From Bryocella elongata (GTDB taxonomy: Bacteria > Acidobacteriota > Terriglobia > Terriglobales > Acidobacteriaceae): a stretch of 64,000 nt of DNA. How positions within the stretch are numbered: position 1 is the stretch's first letter; the number at the start of each line of letters is the position of its first letter. Shown here one piece after another: positions 43,520 to 52,451 of the stretch. The stretch is taken from contig NZ_FNVA01000004.1 of the NCBI RefSeq assembly GCF_900108185.1, positions 124,001 to 188,000 on the forward strand, written 5' to 3'. Position numbers and translations under genes: made by a program. Below the pieces are notes generated by a model that saw only the letters and a program-made list of their open reading frames with translations, had not been told where the DNA came from and ran no database searches.

Positions 43520-46500
43520 ATGCGAGTGGTGCGTTGTGGTTGGCCGCTGTTCCTGTCGATAGTGGCCTTCGTGTGCATCATGTGCAACGCAACGCACTCC
43601 CAGGTGTTGGCACCGCCACGCGATGGCGTGCCGGGTTATGAATATAAGCTCTGGACGGATCGCGAGGCTGCGCCTTCCAATATCACGGCCATCGCGCAGA
43701 CGACGGACGGTTACCTATGGCTGGGCGCTACAGGGGCTCTCTACCGCTTCGACGGCGAGTCCTTCGAGCGCCCAGAGACATCGGGCGCGAGTATTCAGTC
43801 TGTGCGCATTACCGCGCTGGAGGCCGACCGCAGAAATGGCCTGTGGATTGGTTATAACTGGCACGGCATCGCGTATCTGCATCATGGCGTCGTCACGGCG
43901 TACGAGAATCCCGCTGGCATATGGGGGACGGTGAGCCACATTGTTGTGGCGCCCGACGGGAAGGTATGGGCAGTCGTCGGTAACAACCTGCTCCTGTTTG
44001 AAAACAACACCTGGATCGATGTCACAAGCCGTTATGGTCTTGGGCCATCAGTCGACTGGCTCATCTTTCACGACGACGGCACTATGGTCGTCAGCGCAGA
44101 CAGGGAGATTCTCGAATTCGTTCCTGGTGCAACGAAGCCCGTGCGAATCCTTCACACGGCAGGCGACGTGCGAGGCATGACTGTGCGGCCCGACGGCATC
44201 GGAATGCTGGTTGATAACTCCGGTGAGATCCGAAGCATTGTGAGCGAGACCTCTCCGCATAAGTCGGTCTTATTCGGAAAGGAGCCGATCGGACTTACCA
44301 GTGATCGTGAGGGCGGCCTTTGGAGCGCCGATCCCGGGGACGGAATTTGCAGGCTATCGCCAACATTCACGCAGAGTGGTGTGTTGGTCGCTCTGACACG
44401 CGTTGGCTGTGTCTATGAAGACGGAAGCACGTTTCCGATTGCGGTTTCTTACACTGACCGCGATGGCAACATCTGGGTGGTGGGATCTAAAGGTCTATAT
44501 CGATTTCAGAAAGCGAGGTTCGTTGTAGCGCCGATTCCGGTGCAGTTAGGGGCGGCGTTTGCGGTCGATCCGACGGGCACGCTATGGTTGGGGACTCTCG
44601 GAGCGCCGCTATTCAGCTATGAGCGTGGAGAATGGCATGCCTGGGGGCCGCCACGTCAGATTCATACGATCTATGCCGCTACCGACAGTTCGGTCTGGTT
44701 CTCTTCCGCCATCGTCGGCTCGACGGATAACCTGTGTCACCTGTTGCATGGCCGCATTATCGAGACAAAGCCGCCTGTGGATGTGGGCACGTACCCGATG
44801 CAGTCGCTGGGGGTGGACGGGAATGGCGACGTGTTGGCAGGATTCGTGCGCAAGGGCGTCTACCGACTGCACATGGGCAAGTGGACGTCCATGGCCGAGC
44901 AGTTTGGCACCGCTCTGATGCCATTTGTGATGTCCGTGGCTCCCGACGGAAGAGTGTGGCTCGGGTTCGCAGGCGACCGCGTGGGCGTGTGGGATGGCAA
45001 GCGGTTCAAGTGGATTTCATTACCCTCGAACAGCGTGGGCTCCGTACTGGCATTTGCCTTCCATGCAAAGACCGTGTGGGTCTCCGGCGAAAATGGATTA
45101 GCCGCCATTCAGGATGGAGGCATGGTGCGGGTTCTACTCACACCATCGCTTGCGGGAGTGAGCGGTTTGGCGTTTTCACCAGATGGAGATCTCTGGATGA
45201 ATTCTCTTGCAGGCGTGCTTCACACCTCCGCAGCATCGCTGGGGTCTTCGTTGCAGGATCTCAAAGTTCCACTTACCTGGGAGGTCATTGGCCAACGCGA
45301 GGGGTTACATGGACAGCCATCGCAGGTCCGCCCCCTCCAAAGTGCTGCGTTCGCGCAAGGGAGGCTGTGGTTCTCGACCGCGAAGGCGATCGGGAGTGTC
45401 GCCCCAGGTAGCCATGAAGTGGGCCTTGTTCCACCGGCAATCGTCCGCATGCAGCTGGCTTCAGATGGCCGCAGACTCTTGGACGCAGATTCGTATCAAT
45501 TGCCGGCAGATACACGCCTGGTACAGGTGACGTCCTCCGCGGTAGATCTCTCGCGCCCGGAGGACCTGAGGTTTGCATATACGTTGAACGGGAAACCCGT
45601 AGCCGAGGGCTCTCGTACCCAGCAGCGGATGATCACCTTTGTAGGCTTGCCTCAGGGTTCTTATGAACTGAAGGTTGCGGCCTGCAATGTGGGAGGCGTC
45701 TGCAGCGCCTCCATGGCGGCCCTTCGTTTCGTCATTGCACCGCACTTTTATCAGCGGCAGACGGTTTGGATGGTCGCGGCTCTGACCTCGCTGGCCTTCG
45801 CATTTCTCTTCTACCGCTGGAGACTCCAACTTGTTTGCGAAAGGGTCGAAGCCGAAGCGAGGGGGCAATCTGCGGAACGCGAACGTATCGCACGAGAGCT
45901 TCACGATACGTTGCTCCAGAGTGTGCAGGGACTCGCGCTGAAGTTTCAGGCCGTGGCGCAGGGTATGGACGCTGGATCCGCTTCCAGGTCTCAAATCTTG
46001 AAGTACCTTGACGATGCGGATGAGGTCCTGGCTTCCGCGAGGGACCGGGTCCGCGGCCTAAGGTCGAGCGAGCATGGCGCCTGGGGCCTGCCCCAGCGGT
46101 TGCAGGAACTCATCGAACGCACTGCGGAGGGCGGATCCGCGATCGTACGACTTCATGTTCATTGCACCAGCTTCTCTGTCAGGGATCAGGCAGGTAAGGA
46201 ACTTTTCGAGATCGGCGCGGAGGCGTTGCGAAACGCCTTGAGACATGCGCGTGCCGAACACATCAACATTCATCTTCGCTACGGTCTGCTTCGCTTTAGC
46301 CTGGAGGTGGTCGACGACGGTCAAGGGACCATGTTCGGCCGTGGAGGAAGACCTGATGCAGGGCACTATGGCATAGGTGGGATGCGAGAGCGGGCGAGCC
46401 TGCTGCGAGGTTCGTTCACGATGAGAAGTCTTGCCGGCGCCGGTACGCTCGTGCGCGTGGTCGTTCCCGGAGCAGTGGCTTACAACGATGGAGTGATCGC

Positions 46501-46576
46501 GCGCTTCTTTTCAGCCATGACCCGGCCCCGGGGGCGCGCTTCGGAGACGGTGCTTCCTTCTACATACAAGAATTAA
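43520..46576 (+). CDS. membrane sensor histidine kinase with two-component beta-propeller input domain
   Basis: A 1,018-aa signalling protein. Residues 1-28 are a signal sequence. Residues about 35-640 form seven-bladed-propeller type repeats (LWTDREAAPSNITAIAQT, YLWLGATGALYRFDG and similar units recurring every 40-50 residues). A Y_Y_Y-type Ig domain follows (AYTLNGKPVAEG), then one membrane segment (VWMVAALTSLAFAFLFYRWRL, about 750). The HisKA_3 dimerisation helix has the phosphorylated His795 (ERIARELHDTLLQSVQG). The ATPase domain has an N-box (EALRNALRHARA) and G-box (GIGGMRERASLLRG). Such kinases pair with NarL-type regulators; one is found at 47461. The ligand is unknown, probably a polysaccharide or glycan. 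Confidence 0.9.
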   Translation: MRVVRCGWPLFLSIVAFVCIMCNATHSQVLAPPRDGVPGYEYKLWTDREAAPSNITAIAQTTDGYLWLGATGALYRFDGESFERPETSGASIQSVRITALEADRRNGLWIGYNWHGIAYLHHGVVTAYENPAGIWGTVSHIVVAPDGKVWAVVGNNLLLFENNTWIDVTSRYGLGPSVDWLIFHDDGTMVVSADREILEFVPGATKPVRILHTAGDVRGMTVRPDGIGMLVDNSGEIRSIVSETSPHKSVLFGKEPIGLTSDREGGLWSADPGDGICRLSPTFTQSGVLVALTRVGCVYEDGSTFPIAVSYTDRDGNIWVVGSKGLYRFQKARFVVAPIPVQLGAAFAVDPTGTLWLGTLGAPLFSYERGEWHAWGPPRQIHTIYAATDSSVWFSSAIVGSTDNLCHLLHGRIIETKPPVDVGTYPMQSLGVDGNGDVLAGFVRKGVYRLHMGKWTSMAEQFGTALMPFVMSVAPDGRVWLGFAGDRVGVWDGKRFKWISLPSNSVGSVLAFAFHAKTVWVSGENGLAAIQDGGMVRVLLTPSLAGVSGLAFSPDGDLWMNSLAGVLHTSAASLGSSLQDLKVPLTWEVIGQREGLHGQPSQVRPLQSAAFAQGRLWFSTAKAIGSVAPGSHEVGLVPPAIVRMQLASDGRRLLDADSYQLPADTRLVQVTSSAVDLSRPEDLRFAYTLNGKPVAEGSRTQQRMITFVGLPQGSYELKVAACNVGGVCSASMAALRFVIAPHFYQRQTVWMVAALTSLAFAFLFYRWRLQLVCERVEAEARGQSAERERIARELHDTLLQSVQGLALKFQAVAQGMDAGSASRSQILKYLDDADEVLASARDRVRGLRSSEHGAWGLPQRLQELIERTAEGGSAIVRLHVHCTSFSVRDQAGKELFEIGAEALRNALRHARAEHINIHLRYGLLRFSLEVVDDGQGTMFGRGGRPDAGHYGIGGMRERASLLRGSFTMRSLAGAGTLVRVVVPGAVAYNDGVIARFFSAMTRPRGRASETVLPSTYKN

Positions 46577-46935
46577 CGACGTTGCTCCTGGGAAGCCACT
46601 TGCTCAACCAGGGAGACCATCTCGGAAGATGGCACCTTCCTTCTGTTCGGGTGGCTGGCTCACGCCCCGCTGGATGTGCTTCGCAGGAACACGACGTGTC
46701 CGCGCAGGCGATTGCAAAGCTGCCGGAGAAGAGCCGTTAATCCTTCAAGGAACGGTGTCCTGCCGCCTGGACGAAGATGGAGCCGAGAGGGTGACCACCC
46801 CGGGTGGGATTGCCGCAGTAAGTCTCGGAACGGGCGTGCATTGCTAACACGAAGGAGTAGCTCATCTGCCGCCCGCATGAGGGCTGTTGCCGGAGCTGCG
46901 ACCTGTCACTCTCATCTTACGAAGGAGGTGTCGCC
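46577..46935 (+). other. gene-free stretch between kinase and response regulator
   Basis: 360 bp without a supported gene. Short open frames exist but none has a good start signal. The last 30 bases hold the strong GAAGGAGG of the response regulator. A GCAAAGC block at about 46715 recalls part of cyclic-di-GMP riboswitches, but the flanking conserved parts are not present. Confidence 0.45.
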
Positions 46936-47412
46936 TTGGACATCTTTGTTGTGGATGATGAGCGCATCATTGCGGAGACACTGGCGATCATTCTCAGGGG
47001 CTTCGGGTACGACGCCATCGCGTTCTGCGGTGCGCTTCCAGCGCTGAAGGCGCGCGCACTGCGACCGAAATTGCTGCTGACCGACTACAACATGCCCGAT
47101 CTGGATGGAGTCACCCTGATTCGACGGTTCCTCGCGGATCAACAGGGAATCGCCGCCATTCTGTTTACGGGGAACGATGGTCATTGCTCAACTGAACTGC
47201 AGGATTACGGGCGCGATCCGCGCCGCAGGGTTCTGATAAAGCCTCTCGCTCCCGAGCGCCTTCTTGAGGAGGTGGCAATGTTGATAGGAGCCCCTTCTGG
47301 TGCACCCGCAGGCAGGTTGGCCGACTTCCAGCACGGAACGCCGGTCTGCGGCGCGGCGCTGGAGGCGTGTAGCACTACCCGGAAGGGGCAGGCGGTGTGC
47401 GGCAATCTCTGA
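46936..47412 (+). CDS. single-domain response regulator
   Basis: A 158-aa receiver domain protein. The phosphorylation site is Asp50 (LLLTDYNMPDLDG), with the acidic pair in VVDDERII, the Thr in ILFTGNDG and the Lys in VLIKPLAPERL. Beyond residue 120 there is a Gly/Ala/Pro-rich tail and no DNA-binding domain. The start is TTG at 46936 after AAGGAGG. It lies between the propeller kinase and the NarL-type regulator on the same strand, so it may tune the same signal or serve as a phosphate sink. Confidence 0.86.
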   Translation: MDIFVVDDERIIAETLAIILRGFGYDAIAFCGALPALKARALRPKLLLTDYNMPDLDGVTLIRRFLADQQGIAAILFTGNDGHCSTELQDYGRDPRRRVLIKPLAPERLLEEVAMLIGAPSGAPAGRLADFQHGTPVCGAALEACSTTRKGQAVCGNL

Positions 47413-47460
47413 GATTCTTAAGAGTGCCAAAGATTCCCCTGCGGCGGAAAGGCTCGGACG

Positions 47461-48099
47461 ATGAAGGACACTTCGCTGCAGCCCATTCGCATCATGACGG
47501 TCGATGATCACCACGTCTTCCGCGAGGGCGTCGGCGCGATGCTGGCTACGCAGGGGGACATGGAACTGGTAGCCGAGGCTTCGACGGGCGAGCAGGCAGT
47601 CGAGATGTTCGCGATCCACAAGCCCGATATCACCCTCATGGATCTTCGCCTTCCCGGCATCAACGGGATTGATGCGATGTCATTGATCCGCGAGCGCTTC
47701 CCGCAGGCCAGGATGATTGTCCTGACGACCTACAAAGGCGATGTGCAGGCCCTGCGCGCCATGAAGGCGGGCGCTGCCGGCTATTTATTGAAGAGCATGC
47801 TGCGGGTCTATATGCTGGACACCATTCGAGCGGTGCATGCAGGCCAACGGCGGATTCCTCCTGAGATTGCATCGGAGATGGCAGAACACGCTGGGGCTGA
47901 TTCCTTGACGGCGCGTGAGATGCAGGTGCTGCAGCATGTAGCGACGGGCAACGCGAACAAGATCATCGCCGACCTGCTGAGCATCAGTGAAGATACGGTC
48001 AAGGCTCACATGAAAAGTATCCTGTCGAAGCTGAGTGCCAAAGACCGAACGCACGCCGTCACGATCGCAGTTCGAAGAGGATTTCTCGATCTGCAATAG
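47461..48099 (+). CDS. NarL/FixJ-type response regulator
   Basis: A 212-aa DNA-binding regulator. The receiver has Asp61 as phosphorylation site (DITLMDLRLPGING), with DDHHVFREGV at the start and VLTTYKGD and YLLKSM for the Thr and Lys. A LuxR-type helix-turn-helix (LTAREMQVLQHVATGNANKI...TVKAHMKSI) ends the protein. It is the likely partner of the HisKA_3 kinase at 43520, since these two classes pair in most genomes. It would activate or repress target promoters; none can be named from this window. Confidence 0.93.
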   Translation: MKDTSLQPIRIMTVDDHHVFREGVGAMLATQGDMELVAEASTGEQAVEMFAIHKPDITLMDLRLPGINGIDAMSLIRERFPQARMIVLTTYKGDVQALRAMKAGAAGYLLKSMLRVYMLDTIRAVHAGQRRIPPEIASEMAEHAGADSLTAREMQVLQHVATGNANKIIADLLSISEDTVKAHMKSILSKLSAKDRTHAVTIAVRRGFLDLQ

Positions 48100-48682
48100 G
48101 GCAGTTGCGCATGAGCTCAGGCCCCTGGGCGAGTCTCCTGGTATTAGCCATCGACGTCGGCCGCGGAGAGCTCCACATTCACTGCGGAAAGCCGGCCCGA
48201 GACGCCTGCGGTACCAGGAGTCATGGTTGTTCGAGTCTCGCTTCCAGCGGTGGAATGGCCACCATCGCCAGTTTCTCCGCAGAGCTGAAACTTGTCGCAC
48301 CCCATCCAGGCTGCTGCTCCCTCACCTGATGGAGTAACGGCGCGGGAGAACGATCACCACGAACACCGGGTTCTTCCGGGAAGGCTCGCGACAAGGGCCA
48401 CGCAGGCGTGCATCGCAGCGGGCGACCGTCCGCCAGATTCGAGACCTCGAAACAACCTTGTTGCCAGGAGATCAGATGGCCGCTTCGGAGTGATAAGTTT
48501 CGCAGGCTATTGGGCGGTTTGCGATGTACCCGAATGAGGAGTCATGTCTCGCCTCGGATGAGGCTGAGCGAATGTTTGTTTTTCACTGATGATCAGCGTG
48601 GCTCGGACCAGGCGGCCATTGTGGTCTCTCGCGTCACCAGCCCTTGATTGCCAGCGAAACAAACTTGCAAGGAGCACACGTC
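48100..48682 (+). other. gene-free stretch with a long-range inverted repeat
   Basis: About 580 bp without a convincing gene. CTCCTGGTA (48135-48143) and TACCAGGAG (48212-48220) are exact complements separated by 68 bases, and the enclosed segment contains further short GC-rich complementary blocks. The region could encode a structured leader or a small RNA. Small open frames downstream lack start signals. The ribosome site AAGGAG of the hydrolase is at the right edge. Confidence 0.45.
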
Positions 48683-49888
48683 ATGGAATTCCTCTTCAAA
48701 GACACCTCATTCAAATTCGAAGCACTACGTGCGGCGGGGTTCGCCGTCGACAACGGTGCGGACATAAGCGAAGTGATCCTTACGGCCGCCGCAATTCCAG
48801 AGGGCGACGAAGAAGCCTGGATGCGCGAGTGGAAAGCAACGGCGGATCGCGTGCATGAGCGAGCCACGTATTCCCTCGAGCGGGGCGACAAGATTAGCGC
48901 CCGGGAGGCGTTCTTGCGCGCGTCCTCGTATTACCGCAGCGCAGAGTTCTACCGCCGCAAGGATGCTGTGAATGATCCGAACGTGCCGGAGTTATTCAAT
49001 CTGTCCCGAGAGGCGTTCCTGAAAGCCGGAGCACTGCTGGACGGTCCGTTTGAGGAGATCTCCATCCCCTATGAGGGCGGAACGATGCCGGGGTATCTGC
49101 TCCTTGCGGATAACAGCCGCAAGCCTCGTCCTACCCTCATCTACTCCAACGGATTTGACTCCACCACAGAGGAGGGGTACTTCGTCATAGGCGCCGCTGC
49201 TCTGAAACGCGGATTCAATGTGATCCTCTATGACGGACCGGGCACCGGTCGCATGATTCGCGAGAGGGGCATTCCGTTCCGTCCTGACTGGGAAGCGGTT
49301 CTTGGTCCCGTCATGGACTACGCCGCGACACGTCCTGAGATCGACAACTCGAAGATCGTCCTGTTCGGATACAGCATGGGAGGCTATCTCTGCGCCCGCA
49401 CCGCCGCGTACGACAACCGTCCTGCGGCGATTGTGCTCGATGACGGCGTGACGAGCTTCTTCGCGACCTATCCTCCGCTGCCGGAGTTTCTTGTCGAGTG
49501 GATCAAGGCGGGCGATGACGATCATGCGATCCAGGTGCTGGAGTGGATCAAGAAGAGCGATACGTACGCTCGTTGGGCTCTGCAGAATGGGCCGTGGGTG
49601 TACGGCACCAAGACCGAACCCGAGTACATCCGAAAGAGCGAGACGTTCGCTCTGACAGTTGAAGACATGCACAAGATCAAGTCTCCGGCGCTGATCCTCG
49701 AAGGAGAGAATGACTTTGTCTTCAAGGGACAGGCAGGCAAGCTCGCCTCCGAACTGAAGGCTCCGCATAAACATGTCATCATGCGGAACGTGGATGGGGC
49801 TGGCGAACATTGCCATATGGGCGCTATGCGTATTACGCAACAGACGATCTTCGACTGGCTGGCAGAGACGCTTTCACCCAAGATGTAA
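48683..49888 (+). CDS. alpha/beta hydrolase (FrsA/pseudooxynicotine hydrolase-like)
   Basis: A 401-aa cytoplasmic hydrolase. The N-terminal 130 residues are helical and form the cap typical of 2,6-dihydropseudooxynicotine hydrolase and FrsA-like enzymes (RASSYYRSAEFY). The canonical fold follows: the oxyanion strand LIYSNGFDS, the nucleophile elbow GYSMGGYL (Ser at about residue 232), an acid after the strand SPALILEGENDFVF and the histidine in GEHCHMGAM. The ATG at 48683 is chosen because AAGGAG lies eight bases upstream. The substrate cannot be predicted; such enzymes cleave C-C or ester bonds. It stands alone. Confidence 0.82.
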   Translation: MEFLFKDTSFKFEALRAAGFAVDNGADISEVILTAAAIPEGDEEAWMREWKATADRVHERATYSLERGDKISAREAFLRASSYYRSAEFYRRKDAVNDPNVPELFNLSREAFLKAGALLDGPFEEISIPYEGGTMPGYLLLADNSRKPRPTLIYSNGFDSTTEEGYFVIGAAALKRGFNVILYDGPGTGRMIRERGIPFRPDWEAVLGPVMDYAATRPEIDNSKIVLFGYSMGGYLCARTAAYDNRPAAIVLDDGVTSFFATYPPLPEFLVEWIKAGDDDHAIQVLEWIKKSDTYARWALQNGPWVYGTKTEPEYIRKSETFALTVEDMHKIKSPALILEGENDFVFKGQAGKLASELKAPHKHVIMRNVDGAGEHCHMGAMRITQQTIFDWLAETLSPKM

Positions 49889-49901
49889 CATCAGCGAAGC
49901 T

Positions 49902-49950
49902 CACTTACCCGGCGAGTGCAAATGTTTGGCTCTTCGCCGGGTAGGTGTTT
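49902..49950 (+). terminator. terminator-like hairpin after the hydrolase
   Basis: CACTTACCCGGCGA (49902-49915) pairs with TCGCCGGGTAGGTG (49934-49947) with one G-T pair, followed by TTT. It begins 13 bases after the stop codon. The following 310 bp up to tRNA-Gly show no gene. Confidence 0.7.
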
Positions 49951-50260
49951 GCGTTCAAGCTCGAGTGATGGTCGAGGCAGGAACGGTACAGGCGAACCTG
50001 GCCACCGGGAATTACCGGATCTGATTGAACGGCATAACGACGAGGCAGAACGTTTCCAGCTTGAGAGCCCCACGCACACTGTGTCGCGCCCCCGCCTTCT
50101 TTTCGTTTTCTCTCCTGATAGCCCGAACGCTTCCGCGCTGGTATGATTCAGCCATGGTTTGGGTCTCTTCACGCTCCGCTGCGATCGCCTTTGTGTGGTT
50201 CGGGCAGCAGAGTGGGTTACGGTGTGAACCGAGACCTGAAATTGCTGATTTCAAATGGTT

Positions 50261-50335
50261 GCGGGAGTAGTTCAGTGGCAGAACGTCAGCTTCCCAAGCT
50301 GAATGTCGCCGGTTCGATCCCGGTCTCCCGCTCCA
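50261..50335 (+). tRNA. tRNA-Gly (anticodon CCC)
   Basis: A 75-nt cloverleaf. GCGGGAG pairs with CTCCCGC, the discriminator base is T, and CCA is encoded. The anticodon stem CAGCT/AGCTG encloses TTCCCAA, giving CCC, which reads GGG. The T-arm GGTTCGATCC is standard. Confidence 0.97.
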
Positions 50336-50351
50336 AAAGATTGCAGGACAT

Positions 50352-50380
50352 AGAAAAGCCGCCCATGGGGCGGCTTTTCT
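50352..50380. terminator. bidirectional terminator between tRNA-Gly and the CtpA gene
   Basis: AGAAAAGCCGCCC (50352-50364) and GGGCGGCTTTTCT (50368-50380) form a 13-bp stem with a three-base loop, with A-rich and T-rich ends. It follows the tRNA by 17 bases and also ends the minus-strand protease gene. Confidence 0.9.
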
Positions 50381-50401
50381 GTCATTCGAGCTGGTTGAGC
50401 G

Positions 50402-52042
50402 CTAGGGATGCGTGGTGTCCTGGCCGGGCACCTTGGCGGCCGAAGCCGTCTGCATGCCCTTCTGCTGCGAAGGCAGGGTGTGGTTTTCGAGGGCCAGCGC
50501 CTCGGGCATGAAGGTCAGAGCCTTCTGCACCTGCGGATCCCATTCGACGATCACCTGGTTTCCGACGGTGATACCGAACTGCACGGTGAAGATCTCCTTC
50601 TTGATCATCGCCTTGGTCCAGTCGAGGTTCTCCGCGAACTCCTTGTCGGTGAAGTCGACCTTCTGCTGGTGCAGGTAGGCCTTGAACTGCTCGAGGATCG
50701 CGTCATCGATGACGACATCCTTATCCACCTTGCGGTCCGACATGTAGTGGGTCGCGAAGCCGGAGAAGGAGTAGTGGATGAGCGTCATGTCCTGGAAGTG
50801 ATCACTCTTGAGCTCAGGAATCTTCTCGTCGGGAGTGATGCCACCGCCGCCGTAGACCACGCGGCCGGAGTCGGTGTGCTCGACTTCCTTGTTGGTGTCA
50901 TTCGCCGGCGCGGCGTCGTTGCGGACATAGTAGTAGTCGTAGAGGCTGACGCCCTCGTAGTTGCGCTGGATGAGGCGGCCCGAAGGCGTGTAGTAGTGGT
51001 AGGTCGTCAGCGCGAGGCCGGTGTTCTCGCTGATGGGAAACACCGTCTGTACGAGGCCCTTGCCGAAGGTGGTTTCACCAACGATGAGGCCGCGGTCATG
51101 ATCCTGCAGCGCGCCGGAGAGAATCTCGGCGGCTGAGGCTGTATTGCGGTTCACGATCACCACGATGGGGAACTTGAGGTCGGAGCCCGAAGGCGCGCGA
51201 TAGACCTGGTCGGGGAAGGCGCGGCCGCGTTGCGAGACGACGATCTGGCCCTTCTGCAGGAACTTGTCCGAGATGTCGACGGCCTCGTTAAGCAGTCCAC
51301 CGGGGTTGCCACGCAGGTCGATGACGAGACCCTGGAGCTTGGGGCCGAACTTGTCGATTGCGTCCTGCACTTCTTTGGCGGTCGTCTCCGACTGGAAGTC
51401 CTGGATACGGATGTAGCCGATGGTCGGCTTGACCATGAAGGCCAGATCGACGGTGAGGCGCGGAATCTCATCGCGAACGAGATCGAAGGTCAGCGGCTTG
51501 GGAGCGCCTTCGCGTGCCATCACGACGGTGACGTGGGTGCCACGAGGTCCCTTGAGCAGGTTGGCCACCGCCGTGGTGTCCATGTTCTCGATCTTCTTGC
51601 CGTCGACGAAGAGGATCACGTCACCGGGACGGATGCCAGCCTTGTAGGCGGGCGCGCCTTCCATCGGCGCCACGACGACGACCTTCGTGTTCTGCGGCTG
51701 GATGGTCATGCCAACGCCGTAGTACCGGCCATGCTGCTGCTCACGCATCGCCGCAAAGGCCTTTGGGTCGTAAAAATTCGAGTGCGGATCGAGCACGTGG
51801 AGCATGCCGGGGATCGCGCCATCGTAGATGGCCTTGTCGATGTGATCGGAGTCGAGCTTGTCGGCGTAGTTCGCTTCCACGATCGAGTAGACGTCGGTGA
51901 AGGACTTCATCGAATCGCGGAGCGTGGATTCGTCGGTCGCGGACTGGGCTGCGACACGGCCGCCGAGCAGCGAACCGGTGATGCCGCACGCGGCGAGGAA
52001 CAGCGATGCCGAGAAGAGAGCGCGACGCGTGGAAGGGGCCAT
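50402..52042 (-). CDS. carboxy-terminal processing protease (S41, CtpA-like)
   Basis: A periplasmic Ser/Lys protease that cuts the C-termini of envelope proteins. The signal peptide is at residues 1-32 (FSASLFLAACGITGSLLGG). A PDZ domain is at about 100-175 (YYGVGMTIQPQ, IRPGDVILFVDGKKI). The S41 core follows with LVIDLRGNPGGLLNEAV, the nucleophile serine in VNRNTASAAEILSGAL and the lysine in TTFGKGLVQTVF. A further 150 residues follow the core, longer than in E. coli Prc relatives of the CtpA group. The start at 52042 (MAPSTRRALF) fits the signal peptide; longer upstream frames are non-coding. It is divergent from the SurA-like gene. Confidence 0.9.
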   Translation of the reverse strand: MAPSTRRALFSASLFLAACGITGSLLGGRVAAQSATDESTLRDSMKSFTDVYSIVEANYADKLDSDHIDKAIYDGAIPGMLHVLDPHSNFYDPKAFAAMREQQHGRYYGVGMTIQPQNTKVVVVAPMEGAPAYKAGIRPGDVILFVDGKKIENMDTTAVANLLKGPRGTHVTVVMAREGAPKPLTFDLVRDEIPRLTVDLAFMVKPTIGYIRIQDFQSETTAKEVQDAIDKFGPKLQGLVIDLRGNPGGLLNEAVDISDKFLQKGQIVVSQRGRAFPDQVYRAPSGSDLKFPIVVIVNRNTASAAEILSGALQDHDRGLIVGETTFGKGLVQTVFPISENTGLALTTYHYYTPSGRLIQRNYEGVSLYDYYYVRNDAAPANDTNKEVEHTDSGRVVYGGGGITPDEKIPELKSDHFQDMTLIHYSFSGFATHYMSDRKVDKDVVIDDAILEQFKAYLHQQKVDFTDKEFAENLDWTKAMIKKEIFTVQFGITVGNQVIVEWDPQVQKALTFMPEALALENHTLPSQQKGMQTASAAKVPGQDTTHP

Positions 52043-52451
52043 AAGCGGGAGGTTCCTCAGATTCCGAGCACACCCCGGCGTGGTCGCCGGAGGCATGTGG
52101 ATTGGACGGAGTATAGCACCGGGAGGATAGCCGGGACCCGCCTCGAAGGTGGGCAAACGTGCCCTGAGGCCCGTCGCGGAACGCCCTGGCAGAGAACCGG
52201 AAGGAGCAGAAATGTGCCGATCGGAGGGCATGCACAGGGGCGGACGGGAACGCTGCCGGCATCCACCCCGTCCGGGCAGGTAGAATAAGAGCGCTGACAC
52301 CGCGCCCTGAAACTCACCTCTCGACCGATGCATGGTCTATTAGAGGAGACTCCAAGCAATGTGGCAGGGAACGACCGGCACGACAGCCGCAACTGATAGC
52401 AGGAAGGCAATGGGGCAGGAGTGAGGTTGGGCCTCGCCGCCGAAGGAACGG
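52043..52451. other. intergenic region between divergent ctp-like and surA-like genes
   Basis: About 410 bp with promoters expected for both directions. No gene or clear promoter pair can be called by eye. The plus-strand end has AAGGAACGG before ATG 52452. Confidence 0.4.

Noticed and set aside
46700..46800. Cyclic-di-GMP riboswitch between the kinase and the receiver
   Set aside because: Only a GCAAAGC block fits; the other conserved blocks (GGGTTACC end and the tetraloop receptor) are missing.
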